Source: an uncultured Saprospiraceae bacterium
Lineage (GTDB): Bacteria > Bacteroidota > Bacteroidia > Chitinophagales > Saprospiraceae
DNA length: 64,000 bases
Assembly (NCBI GenBank): GCA_937929835.1
Contig: CALFUU010000020.1
Coordinates: 1 to 64,000, forward strand
Direction of reading: 5' to 3'
Shown here: positions 14,438 through 23,457 of the stretch, piece by piece
Numbering within the stretch: position 1 is the first letter of the stretch
Layout of the letters: the number at the start of each line of letters is the position of its first letter
Position numbers and translations under genes: made by a program
The notes under the pieces: model-generated
The model's database searches: none
The model's input: the letters and a program-made list of their open reading frames with translations, nothing else
What the model was told of the DNA's origin: nothing

Positions 14438-15992
14438 CATAGACAGCTTTGGCCACCCGCTGCCCATCCATTGCAGCAGACAAGATACCGCCCGCATAAC
14501 CAGCTCCTTCTCCACAAGGATATAATCCATTGATTTCAGTATGGACACAGGTTTCTCTATCTCGAGGTATTCTTACAGGAGAACTTGTTCTACTTTCTAC
14601 GGCTACCACCTTGGCTTCATCAGAATAGAATCCCTTCATCCTTCGTGAGAATGCCACCAAGCCCTCTCTTAATCGAGCATATATAAATGGTGGCAACATT
14701 TCGTGTAAGGGTGCTCTGTATATCCCTGGTATATATGAAGTATCTGGCAAGTCCAGCATATCGGCTCCATTGACAAAATCAACTAGATTCTGAGCAGGAG
14801 CTCTCTGGGAGCCATCTCCATTCTCGAAAAGCAATTGCTCTACATCCCTTTGAAAATCCAAACAAGAAAAGACACCGTCGTAACCTTCTTTCTCTAATTC
14901 TTCTACACTGACTGCGGTGACAATACCAGAGTTAGCATAGGCAGAATCTCGTCTCGATAAACTCATACCATTTACGACAATCTCTCCTGGTGCAGTCGCT
15001 GCTGGCACGATCAACCCACCAGGGCACATACAAAATGAAAAGACACCTACATCCTGCACTTGTGTAACCAAGGAGTAGGAGGAAGCAGGTAGGTTTTGCT
15101 CTCGAGGAGATTGCTTGTATTGGATTTCGTCTATAAGCTGTTGTGGATGCTCCACACGTACGCCTACAGCAAAAGGCTTAGCCTCTATATAGACACCTTT
15201 TTCATAAAGCAATTCAAATATATCTCTGGCCGAGTGCCCTGTTGCCAAGATAACGGCTGGCGCTTTCCAATGCTTGCCAGAGGCTGTCACGACACCCTCG
15301 CAGCTACCTGAAGCCATCAAGAAGTCTACGACCTTGGTTTCGAAGTGTACCTCGCCACCGTGTTTTTCTATAGTCTCTCTGATTCTAGAGATGATTTGTG
15401 GCAGCTTATTGGACCCTATATGTGGATGGGCATCAACAAGAATGTCCTCTTGGGCACCGTGGTCGACAAGTAGCCGTAGAGTCTTGAGTATATGTCCTCG
15501 CTTCTTAGATCGCGTATATAGTTTTCCATCAGAATAGGTGCCAGCTCCACCCTCTCCAAAACAATAGTTGCTATCAGGATTGACAACGCCATCTTGCTGA
15601 ATGGCCTTCAGGTCTCGTCGTCGAGCCCTGACATCTTTTCCTCTTTCTAGAACAATAGGGCACATCCCAAGCTCAAGACATTCTAACGCTGCAAAATAGC
15701 CTGCCGGCCCTGCACCTACTATGATAACCTGCTGCTTTTCCTTAACGTTCTGGAACGAAACCCTCAGCTTATCAGCATCTGTCTGAGGCTGATGACGCAA
15801 GCTCACAAGGTAGCGCATCACATACTTGGGTCGTCCCTTGCGGGCATCTATAGAGCGCTTGATCAACTTGTATCTCAACTGATCCGCAGTCTTTGCTTTG
15901 GCTTTGGCGCGGAGCTGTTTTTCTATATAGACCGTATCATGGAGCTTATCTGCGGTTATCTTAAGTTCTATTTCTTGCGTCTGGGCGCCCAT
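14424..15992 (-). CDS. FAD-dependent oxidoreductase (uncharacterised dehydrogenase family)
   Basis: A 522-residue cytosolic flavoprotein. An N-terminal extension of about 85 residues precedes the dinucleotide-binding motif IIVGAGPAGYFAALE (90-104). Family signatures follow: ERGKDVRARRRDLKAIQ, GEGGAGTYSDGKLYTR, LATGHSARDIFELL, and a C-terminal FAD-contact segment GLYPCGEGAGYAGGILSAA. Proteins of this shape, widespread in bacteria and usually annotated as NAD(P)/FAD-dependent oxidoreductases, lack an assigned reaction. The gene is convergent with the DM13/barrel operon and divergent from yidC. The family is secure from the two flavin motifs and the conserved GEGGAGTYSDGKL box; no substrate can be named. 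Confidence 0.88.
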   Translation of the reverse strand: MGAQTQEIELKITADKLHDTVYIEKQLRAKAKAKTADQLRYKLIKRSIDARKGRPKYVMRYLVSLRHQPQTDADKLRVSFQNVKEKQQVIIVGAGPAGYFAALECLELGMCPIVLERGKDVRARRRDLKAIQQDGVVNPDSNYCFGEGGAGTYSDGKLYTRSKKRGHILKTLRLLVDHGAQEDILVDAHPHIGSNKLPQIISRIRETIEKHGGEVHFETKVVDFLMASGSCEGVVTASGKHWKAPAVILATGHSARDIFELLYEKGVYIEAKPFAVGVRVEHPQQLIDEIQYKQSPREQNLPASSYSLVTQVQDVGVFSFCMCPGGLIVPAATAPGEIVVNGMSLSRRDSAYANSGIVTAVSVEELEKEGYDGVFSCLDFQRDVEQLLFENGDGSQRAPAQNLVDFVNGADMLDLPDTSYIPGIYRAPLHEMLPPFIYARLREGLVAFSRRMKGFYSDEAKVVAVESRTSSPVRIPRDRETCVHTEINGLYPCGEGAGYAGGILSAAMDGQRVAKAVYEKIK

Positions 15993-16102
15993 TTTCTATA
16001 TATAATCAACTGTTAATCAATATTTTACAAGCCAACACTTTCATTAGTCCTATTAAGACTACGCTTCATCCGATATCTATGAAGAGCTTGCATGTAAAAG
16101 TG

Positions 16103-16110
16103 TACCTTTG
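16103..16110 (+). promoter_or_regulatory. -7 box TACCTTTG upstream of yidC
   Basis: Matches the Bacteroidota -7 consensus TAnnTTTG, 58 bases before the yidC start codon in the divergent gap. A -33 TTG at the usual spacing is not clear. Confidence 0.5.
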
Positions 16111-16168
16111 CGAACCAAAAATCAGTATCAACTATTGATGATACTGTGACCAAACCTAACGAAACTTA

Positions 16169-18049
16169 ATGGATAAGACCCAAGGCATAGGCGTACTATT
16201 ATTGTTCATTGTATTTGCTGGATACTTCTACCTTACCGCTCCTTCGGAAGCTGAGGTCGCAGAAGCCCAAAGAGTACAAGACTCAATAGCACTTGTCAAA
16301 GCTCAAGAAACTGGTGTAACGACAGCACCTATCCAAGCCGCAACTCCTCCAGCTATACTGCCCTCGGATTCTACAAAAGTAGCCGCACTTCAGAACAAGT
16401 ATGGGGATTTTGGGAGTGCTATGGTTGGAGAAAATCAGAATGTCGTCATAGAAAATAATAAGGTAAAACTTACCCTTTCTAGCAAAGGCGGTGTCATTTC
16501 TGAAGCGCTCATAAAGGATCATTACAAAATCACTGAAGACGCTGAGCATAATCAGACCAAGTCCACCTTGGCGCTGATGGAAGATGATAAAAACAAATTC
16601 GAATACCTCATTCCGACGCAGTCTAACGGAATTATCAATACAGCAGATCTCAACTTCGTACCACAAGTTAATGGCAATCAGGTGACTATGACCGCTTCTC
16701 TCGGTAGTGGCAAATCATTGGTACAGAAGTATACACTGAGTGACAGCAGTTATATCGTAGACCACGCTTTACAATTCAATGGTGTCAACCAGATGCTAGA
16801 CCCTAGCAACAACAGAATCAAATTCAGATGGCACCACTATCTAGACAGACTAGAGCTGAATACCAATTTCGAAAAATATTACTCTTCCATATATTTCAAG
16901 GAAGTAGATGAGTCTTCTGATTATTGTAATTGCAGATCTGACGACACCGAAGAGTTGGATGACGAAAAGTTAGAGTGGATATCACACGTCAATCAGTTCT
17001 TCAATACCTCTATCATAGGGGTCAATAAGAAGTTTGAGAAAGGCAAATTCGAAACTGTCCTTATGGATAGCGAATCAGCAGATATGAAGCTGCTAAAGTC
17101 TGAGTATGAGATTCCTCTAGATCTGGTAGCCAATGAATCCATCGAAACGAAGATGTATATCGGCCCTAATGAGTTTGAAGAACTCAGAAAATTTGACAAT
17201 AAGCTCGAAGAGATAATTCCATTTGGAAGATCTCTCTTTGGTAGTATCAATAGATGGATCATCAGACCAGCATTTAACTTCCTCTCAGGCCTTATAGGGA
17301 GCAAGGGTGTAGTTATCATCGTCCTGATATTTATACTAAAAATGTTGTTGTATCCTCTGATGTACAAGATGTTGCACAGTCAGGCTAAGATGGGTTTGCT
17401 CAAGCCTGAGATCGCTGGTCTCAAGGAAAAGTTTGGCGACGACTCTCAGAAGATCCAGATGGAAACTATGAAGATGTATAGAGAATATGGTGTGAGCCCC
17501 CTTGGTGGTTGTATGCCTATGCTCCTACAGATGCCGATTTGGTATGCCTTATTTAGGTTCTTTCCAGCCTCGATTACATTTAGGCAAGAGTCTTTTCTAT
17601 GGGCCAATGATTTATCATCCTTTGATGTCTTTGCTAGGTTGCCGTTTGAGATACCAGCCTATGGCGCACACATCAGTCTCTTTACGCTGTTGTGGGCATT
17701 GACTACGATTATCTATGCCTATTATAATATGCGCCATATGGATACATCTGCCAATCCGGCCATAAAATATGTGCAATACTTTATGCCTATAACCTTCCTA
17801 TTTTTCTTTAACAGTTATGCATCTGGTCTTACAGTATATATGTTCTTCAGTAATGTCTTCAATATCCTGCAGACAATCCTGACTAAGAAGTTTGTGTTCA
17901 AAGACGAAAAGCTTAGAGCTGAGTTGAACGCTAACAAGAGTAAACCGAAAAAGAAAGGTGGATTCCAAGAGCGGCTAGAAGAAGCGATGAAGCAACAAAA
18001 AGAATTGGCCAATAAGACCAATCAAACCAAAAAGAAAAAGAAGCGCTAA
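16169..18049 (+). CDS. yidC: Membrane protein insertase YidC
   Basis: A 626-residue inner-membrane insertase that folds and inserts membrane proteins with or without SecYEG. The N-terminal anchor helix (GIGVLLLFIVFAGYFYL, about 6-22) is followed by the large periplasmic beta-sandwich domain (about 85-340) and the conserved 60KD_IMP core (about 365-590). The core includes GVVIIVLIFILKMLLYPLMY, the cytosolic helical hairpin KMGLLKPEIAGLKEKF, GGCMPMLLQMPIWYALFRFF and the final FFNSYASGLTVYMFFSN. The tail is lysine-rich, as is usual for Gram-negative Bacteroidota YidC. Length and order are normal. It has its own promoter and is followed 48 bases later by gpsA. Confidence 0.97.
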   Translation: MDKTQGIGVLLLFIVFAGYFYLTAPSEAEVAEAQRVQDSIALVKAQETGVTTAPIQAATPPAILPSDSTKVAALQNKYGDFGSAMVGENQNVVIENNKVKLTLSSKGGVISEALIKDHYKITEDAEHNQTKSTLALMEDDKNKFEYLIPTQSNGIINTADLNFVPQVNGNQVTMTASLGSGKSLVQKYTLSDSSYIVDHALQFNGVNQMLDPSNNRIKFRWHHYLDRLELNTNFEKYYSSIYFKEVDESSDYCNCRSDDTEELDDEKLEWISHVNQFFNTSIIGVNKKFEKGKFETVLMDSESADMKLLKSEYEIPLDLVANESIETKMYIGPNEFEELRKFDNKLEEIIPFGRSLFGSINRWIIRPAFNFLSGLIGSKGVVIIVLIFILKMLLYPLMYKMLHSQAKMGLLKPEIAGLKEKFGDDSQKIQMETMKMYREYGVSPLGGCMPMLLQMPIWYALFRFFPASITFRQESFLWANDLSSFDVFARLPFEIPAYGAHISLFTLLWALTTIIYAYYNMRHMDTSANPAIKYVQYFMPITFLFFFNSYASGLTVYMFFSNVFNILQTILTKKFVFKDEKLRAELNANKSKPKKKGGFQERLEEAMKQQKELANKTNQTKKKKKR

Positions 18050-18097
18050 ATAGAATTATCTCTAGCCCTTCTAATTTCTAAATAATGTAAGTCACTT

Positions 18098-19123
18098 ATG
18101 AAAATCGGTGTTCTCGGAGCTGGTTCTTTTGGTACAGCTATCACACAGTTGATTGCACAAAATTGTGATGTACTTGTCTATGCTAGAAATCCTGAGACCG
18201 TAAGACTTATCAATGAAGAGCACACCCTCAAGGGCATAGACCTTTCAGATAATATTAAGGGGACGACAAACCTTCAGGAATTAGGGGAAGAATGTCGTCT
18301 TATCTTTCCGGTGATTCCCTCAGAATTCTTCAGAAGAGTCATCAAAAAAATATCGCCTTATGTCGGCCCGGGCCACATTATGATACACGGCACAAAGGGG
18401 CTAGACGTCACAACTGATTTTGATACATCCGAGACCATTCTAGATATCAAAAGGTCTGTCTTTACGATGACCGAAGTTATCCGACAAGAGACGAGCATAC
18501 TGAGGACTGGAGCGCTGGCTGGCCCTAATCTGGCTAAGGAAATACTGGCAGGTCAACCCGCAGCAACGGTTATCGCATCTGAATTCAATGAGGTCATAGA
18601 AGCCGGGATAAAAGCACTCGCTAGCAAAAAATTTAGAGTTTACGGCTCTGAGCATACCAAGGGGATAGAATTAGCTGGTGCACTTAAGAACGTTATAGCC
18701 ATTGCCTCAGGGTTGATCAATGGTCTAGGATTTGGGTCTAATATGCAAGCCTTGTCAATAACACGAGGGCTCAGAGAAATGATACTTGTCGCTAAGGCAG
18801 TAGGGGCAGAAGTCAGGCCATTTCTGGGGACTGCTGGCATAGGTGATCTTATTGCGACCGCGACCAGTACGATGAGTCGTAACTACACCTTTGGCAGATA
18901 TCTAGCGGAAGGGAAATCCGTCGATGAGATTAAGGAAATAATGGAGGAAGTCGCTGAAGGATACAGGACCTTAAAGTTTGCCTACAAAATCGTCAATGCC
19001 GCCGACATCAATGCGCCAATGATGAAGACCCTCTATTCCGTTATCTATGAAGACCGCCCTATCAGAAAAGCAATGATAGACCTTATCCAAGACCCGATGA
19101 AGGTCGATGTAGATTTTATCTAA
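18098..19123 (+). CDS. gpsA: Glycerol-3-phosphate dehydrogenase [NAD(P)+]
   Basis: A 341-residue cytosolic enzyme that reduces dihydroxyacetone phosphate to sn-glycerol 3-phosphate for phospholipid synthesis. The N-terminal Rossmann motif GAGSFGTAI (7-15), the segment MIHGTKGLD, and the C-terminal catalytic helix region KGIELAGALKNVIAIASGL with the active-site lysine are all present, with later GTAGIGDLIATATS and SRNYTFGRYLAEG. Length is normal. It lies 48 bases downstream of yidC on the same strand, probably in the same transcription unit, linking two membrane-biogenesis functions. Confidence 0.97.
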   Translation: MKIGVLGAGSFGTAITQLIAQNCDVLVYARNPETVRLINEEHTLKGIDLSDNIKGTTNLQELGEECRLIFPVIPSEFFRRVIKKISPYVGPGHIMIHGTKGLDVTTDFDTSETILDIKRSVFTMTEVIRQETSILRTGALAGPNLAKEILAGQPAATVIASEFNEVIEAGIKALASKKFRVYGSEHTKGIELAGALKNVIAIASGLINGLGFGSNMQALSITRGLREMILVAKAVGAEVRPFLGTAGIGDLIATATSTMSRNYTFGRYLAEGKSVDEIKEIMEEVAEGYRTLKFAYKIVNAADINAPMMKTLYSVIYEDRPIRKAMIDLIQDPMKVDVDFI

Positions 19124-19190
19124 GTACAAAAAAAACATATTCTGTAAGAATAGTGCAGCCACCTTGCACTCAAGGCTTAACTTAGCCTTT

Positions 19191-20399
19191 ATGAAAATTC
19201 TTCACACTGCAGATTGGCATATCGGCAAGATTCTTCACAAGTACAGCCTCTCCACAGAGCTAGATCTGTTCTTTGATTGGATGATCAACTACATCGTAGA
19301 TGAGGATATCGACCTCTTGATTGTCTCAGGAGACATCTTTGACTTAGCCAATCCCACTATCAGAGATAAAGAACAATACTATGACATAGTCCTGCGCTTA
19401 TACAACACTGGATGCAAGGTCATCTTTACGGGAGGCAATCACGATTCGGTAGGAGAATTGAATGCCCCCAAAGAAATACTATCAGCCATCAACATTACTG
19501 TAGTGGGTGGCGCTACAGAGACTATTGCCGATGAACTTATACCTGTCAAGAATGAAAAAGGAGATATAGAACTTATCGTCGCCGCCGTTCCATTTCTTAG
19601 AGATAGAGACCTCAGAACGCAAGAAGATGGCATCAAGTACGACTCAAGAGTAGAGGCCATTAGAGAAGGGATAAAGGCGCACTATGCAAGTCTAGGGGAC
19701 ATCTGCTCTAAAGAGTATCCTCATACTATGGCTCTAGCGATGGGTCACCTCTATGCATCAGGTGTTACTGTCAGCGAAAGCGAAAGAGAAATACACGTAG
19801 GCAACCAAGCAGCTGTAAGGTCTAATATATTTCCAGAACAGTTCAAGTATGTAGCTCTAGGTCATATACACAAACCTCAGATCGTAGACAGTAATCCGCG
19901 GATACGCTATTCTGGCTCACCTATTGCGCTGAGCTTTTCAGAGAAAGCAGATACAAAACAGGTTATACTTATAGAAACTCATCAAGGAGAAGTCACAGAG
20001 GTAACAGATATCGCCGTACCACAGTCTAGAGAGCTCAAGAAAATAACTGGGACACTGGAAGAGATAGAAAAAGAATTGAAGCTCTATGAACCCGACTACA
20101 CACTGCCAAGCTTTGTGGAAGTAGAGGTTACAGAAAAAGAATTTAGTTCTATCACCTTGGCTGCTGTAGAAGAACTTGTGTTGTCTTATAGCGATAGTGA
20201 TAAATTTAAGATCCTTAAGCATAAGACCGTATTCGAAAACAAACAATTGGATACTGCCCATCTATTTACCGAAGGCACAAGCATCGAAGAGCTCAAGCCT
20301 ATTGATGTGTTCCAAAAAAGGTTAGATAGCGAAGACATAGATGAAGCATCGAGAAAAGTAGTGGAAGAAGCATTTTTAGAATTACTAGAAAGCTTATAA
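19191..20399 (+). CDS. sbcD: Exonuclease SbcCD nuclease subunit SbcD
   Basis: A 402-residue Mre11-type metallophosphatase, the nuclease subunit of the SbcCD complex that cleaves hairpins and protein-blocked DNA ends. Metal-binding motifs: MKILHTADWHIG (Asp8, His10), VSGDIFD, GGNHDS, MALAMGHLY and YVALGHIHKPQ. The open frame begins at 19164, but the ATG at 19191 gives the canonical start MKILHTADWH and is used. A 6-base hairpin (19172-19177 with 19184-19189) ends one base before this ATG and may restrain translation. The stop codon is immediately followed by the sbcC ATG, with no spacer, so the subunits are co-translated. Confidence 0.96.
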   Translation: MKILHTADWHIGKILHKYSLSTELDLFFDWMINYIVDEDIDLLIVSGDIFDLANPTIRDKEQYYDIVLRLYNTGCKVIFTGGNHDSVGELNAPKEILSAINITVVGGATETIADELIPVKNEKGDIELIVAAVPFLRDRDLRTQEDGIKYDSRVEAIREGIKAHYASLGDICSKEYPHTMALAMGHLYASGVTVSESEREIHVGNQAAVRSNIFPEQFKYVALGHIHKPQIVDSNPRIRYSGSPIALSFSEKADTKQVILIETHQGEVTEVTDIAVPQSRELKKITGTLEEIEKELKLYEPDYTLPSFVEVEVTEKEFSSITLAAVEELVLSYSDSDKFKILKHKTVFENKQLDTAHLFTEGTSIEELKPIDVFQKRLDSEDIDEASRKVVEEAFLELLESL

Positions 20400-23300
20400 A
20401 TGCAAATCAACAAGATATCATTCAAGAACATCAACAACCTTAAAGGGGAACACAGTATTGACTTCTCCACAGGACCCCTTTCTGAGGCGGGAATGTTTGC
20501 TATTGTAGGACCTACTGGTTCTGGTAAGTCGACACTTCTCGACGTGATCACTCTAGCCTTATTTAACAAAATACCAAGATTCAAAAAAGCCTTGACCAAA
20601 ACAGAAATGGAAGGTTCTGGATCTGTAATGACAAGGCACACGACCTCATCTTATGCGACCGTTGACTTCACTGTCAAGCAGCAATTATATACATCTAAGT
20701 GGGAAGTCTCCAGATCTAGAACTGGCACACTCAAAGATTACCATATGGATATCTTTGACCACTCTATTGGGGAGTATCTAGACCTAAAAAAGAGTAAGGT
20801 TCCTGAGAAAAACGAAAGTATCATAGGACTGGATTACGATCAATTTATCAAGTCGATCATCCTGTCGCAAGGACAATTTGCCAAGTTCCTTAAAGCCAAC
20901 AATAACGAGCGCGGCCTACTGCTCGAAAATATAACAGGGACCAGTATCTATAGGAAGCTAGGTCAGAAAGCTTTTGAAAAAAACAAGAAGCTAAAAGAGG
21001 AAATAGATACTTTCAAGCTGAGGCAAGCAGATGTAGAACTCATTGGAGAAGAAGAGCTAGAGGAAATCAAACAAAATATCGAGCAATCCAATAATCTAGT
21101 AGAAAATCTTAATCTCAAAATAAAAACCAAGGCTGAATACAAGCAACTTAAAACAGAAGCTACTGAAATAAAGGCAACTCTTGCTCAGCTCAATTACAAA
21201 CAGGAAGTCATCAAGAAACAACTTCAAGATTTCCATAGAGAAGAGCAAAAGCTGAAAACCCACGAAATTGTAGCTCCGTTTAGAAAAGAAATTACTGTCT
21301 ATGATATGGCTGTATATCAGCTCAATGAAATAGAAGGCAACAACCTCAAGACTGTCCAAAAAATAGAAGAGGGCAAAAAAATGCTGCTCAAAGTGATTTC
21401 TGATATGGCTGCTCTTACAAAGTCTAATATCAACGAAGGCAACTTCTTCCAAGAGATGAGCGCCTTCGAGTCGAAGATTAACAACCTAGACAATGACCTG
21501 AAAAACATCAAAAGTAGAGGCAGTGAGCTTAGAAACAAAATCAATAATCAGGTTTCCTCTTCTAGCTCAGAGCTACGAGCCAAGCTAAAGTCAGACATCA
21601 GCCCTATAGAAGCAGTTGGAATATTAGAAAAAGTCATCCATACAGGTGACAGTGTTGACAGCCAAGGTGATCCAGATAGATATATCCTAGAGACGTCAAA
21701 GGAAATCACGCATCTCAAAGACAAGCTCAATAACTTAAGCAAGATTGCAGAAAGGAAAATTGTCCTTACAGAAATAGCCCAAAATCTAGAGTCCAATTCA
21801 AAAGACTGTGAAGCGCTTTCGCAAAGTCTCCAAACACTTCAAGAGCATAACACAGCAGATGTATCTTTACTCCATCAGTTTCAAACCCAAAAGAAAAGCC
21901 TACAAGAACAAAAGGAAGCTTCTATAAAACTCTTTAGCCTTGCGGACTATAGAAAGGAACTCGTAGATGGAGAGGCCTGCCCACTTTGCGGAGCCTTATC
22001 CCACCCATACGCCGAAGGCCTAGACATAACCTCGGATGGTTATGATATAGAACTCGACAAAGTCAACAAAGTATTGACGGAGTTAGAGTCCAAAAACATA
22101 GAAACGACCAAAAAAATTGCAGCAAGCAAAGCCAACCTAGAACAACTGACCAGTAGAGCTATAAGAGACAAAGAAATACAGAAATCAAAAATTCTAGAAC
22201 TCGATGAGCTACTCGTCTCAGCCCAGATGCAGGATGCCACTCTAGAAGTCCTGCACTCTCGTATCCAAAAGACAACAACAGAGCTTGATGGCAAACAAAA
22301 AATGCTCAACTCCGTAGCAGAAAAGAAAGAAGCCTCACTCCTGCTCGGAAACTACAAAGAACTATCAGAGATAGGCCGTAAGTTCTCTACGACCAACAAA
22401 GAGAGAAAAGGTCTCTTTACAGGTCCTAGTGCCTCAGCCGTCTGCAATGACCTGCAAACTAAATACAATGACTGCACTACAAGTATCGTCACCCATCAGC
22501 AGACCATTACAAATCTTAAAATAGAAAAGCAAAGTCAGAACAAGATCATCAATATCGTCAAGAAAAAACTGACTCCACTTATTAGCCAGTTCAATGTCAA
22601 CTCCCTACCCCAACTCAAGAGTCTTATTCTTGAAAAAAATGAGATGGAAGCCATACAACAGAAGAAAGAAAATCTCCTAACAGAAAGTACCAAGGTAGAG
22701 ACCGAGATAAAGAGCCTGACCCAAAAGCTAGAATTGAATACAGAAGCTGACAAAAGCACCGAATCTCTAGAGTCCATCAGTATAGAATTAGCGCAACAAG
22801 AAAAGCAACGCGAAGAAATACTCACCCTTCTAGGTACACTAAACGAAAAAATAAACCAAGATCAAAAAAACAGGGATAGAGTTAAAGACTTTCAGAGCGA
22901 GTTAGAAAAGCTGGCTAAAGAACAAGAAAAATGGGCACTACTCAATAAACTGATTGGAGATGCCACGGGAAACAAATTTGCCAATTTTGCTCAGGGACTC
23001 ACTTTACAAAACTTAGTTGTACTGGCTAACAAACGCTTGGATAAGCTATCCGACAGATACCTCCTCACCAAGCCAGAATCGGAAGGACCACTACAGATCG
23101 TGGATAGATATCAAGGAGAAACCAAAAGATCAGTCACGACCTTGTCTGGTGGAGAATCCTTTATGGTGAGTCTAGCCCTAGCCTTAAGTCTATCCGATAT
23201 GGCCTCTAAGAATGTTGCACTAGATAGCTTGTTTATAGATGAAGGGTTTGGCACCTTAGATCCAGCCACCTTAGATATCGCAATGAATACACTTGAGAAA

Positions 23301-23429
23301 CTTCAGACGGAGAGTCAAAAAACCGTAGGTATTATCTCTCACGTAGAAGCACTAAAAGAGCGCATCCACACACAAATAAAACTCATAAAAAATGCCCACG
23401 GCTATGCAAAGATTGAGCTCGTGGGCTGA
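20400..23429 (+). CDS. sbcC: Exonuclease SbcCD ATPase subunit SbcC
   Basis: A 1009-residue Rad50/SMC-type ATPase that works with SbcD on DNA hairpins and ends. Walker A GPTGSGKST is at 37-45 and the Q-loop region at about 150-165 (IILSQGQFAKFL). Two long coiled-coil arms flank a zinc hook CPLCG (Cys527, Cys530) near the middle. The ABC signature LSGGESF starts at 915 and Walker B ends in FIDEGFGTLDP (Asp947, Glu948). The hook lies at the expected midpoint and the length is normal. The gene starts directly after the sbcD stop and converges on a T9SS cargo gene 28 bases further on. Confidence 0.97.
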   Translation: MQINKISFKNINNLKGEHSIDFSTGPLSEAGMFAIVGPTGSGKSTLLDVITLALFNKIPRFKKALTKTEMEGSGSVMTRHTTSSYATVDFTVKQQLYTSKWEVSRSRTGTLKDYHMDIFDHSIGEYLDLKKSKVPEKNESIIGLDYDQFIKSIILSQGQFAKFLKANNNERGLLLENITGTSIYRKLGQKAFEKNKKLKEEIDTFKLRQADVELIGEEELEEIKQNIEQSNNLVENLNLKIKTKAEYKQLKTEATEIKATLAQLNYKQEVIKKQLQDFHREEQKLKTHEIVAPFRKEITVYDMAVYQLNEIEGNNLKTVQKIEEGKKMLLKVISDMAALTKSNINEGNFFQEMSAFESKINNLDNDLKNIKSRGSELRNKINNQVSSSSSELRAKLKSDISPIEAVGILEKVIHTGDSVDSQGDPDRYILETSKEITHLKDKLNNLSKIAERKIVLTEIAQNLESNSKDCEALSQSLQTLQEHNTADVSLLHQFQTQKKSLQEQKEASIKLFSLADYRKELVDGEACPLCGALSHPYAEGLDITSDGYDIELDKVNKVLTELESKNIETTKKIAASKANLEQLTSRAIRDKEIQKSKILELDELLVSAQMQDATLEVLHSRIQKTTTELDGKQKMLNSVAEKKEASLLLGNYKELSEIGRKFSTTNKERKGLFTGPSASAVCNDLQTKYNDCTTSIVTHQQTITNLKIEKQSQNKIINIVKKKLTPLISQFNVNSLPQLKSLILEKNEMEAIQQKKENLLTESTKVETEIKSLTQKLELNTEADKSTESLESISIELAQQEKQREEILTLLGTLNEKINQDQKNRDRVKDFQSELEKLAKEQEKWALLNKLIGDATGNKFANFAQGLTLQNLVVLANKRLDKLSDRYLLTKPESEGPLQIVDRYQGETKRSVTTLSGGESFMVSLALALSLSDMASKNVALDSLFIDEGFGTLDPATLDIAMNTLEKLQTESQKTVGIISHVEALKERIHTQIKLIKNAHGYAKIELVG

Positions 23430-23457
23430 TTATTTTTTTAATTAGCTAGCTGTGATA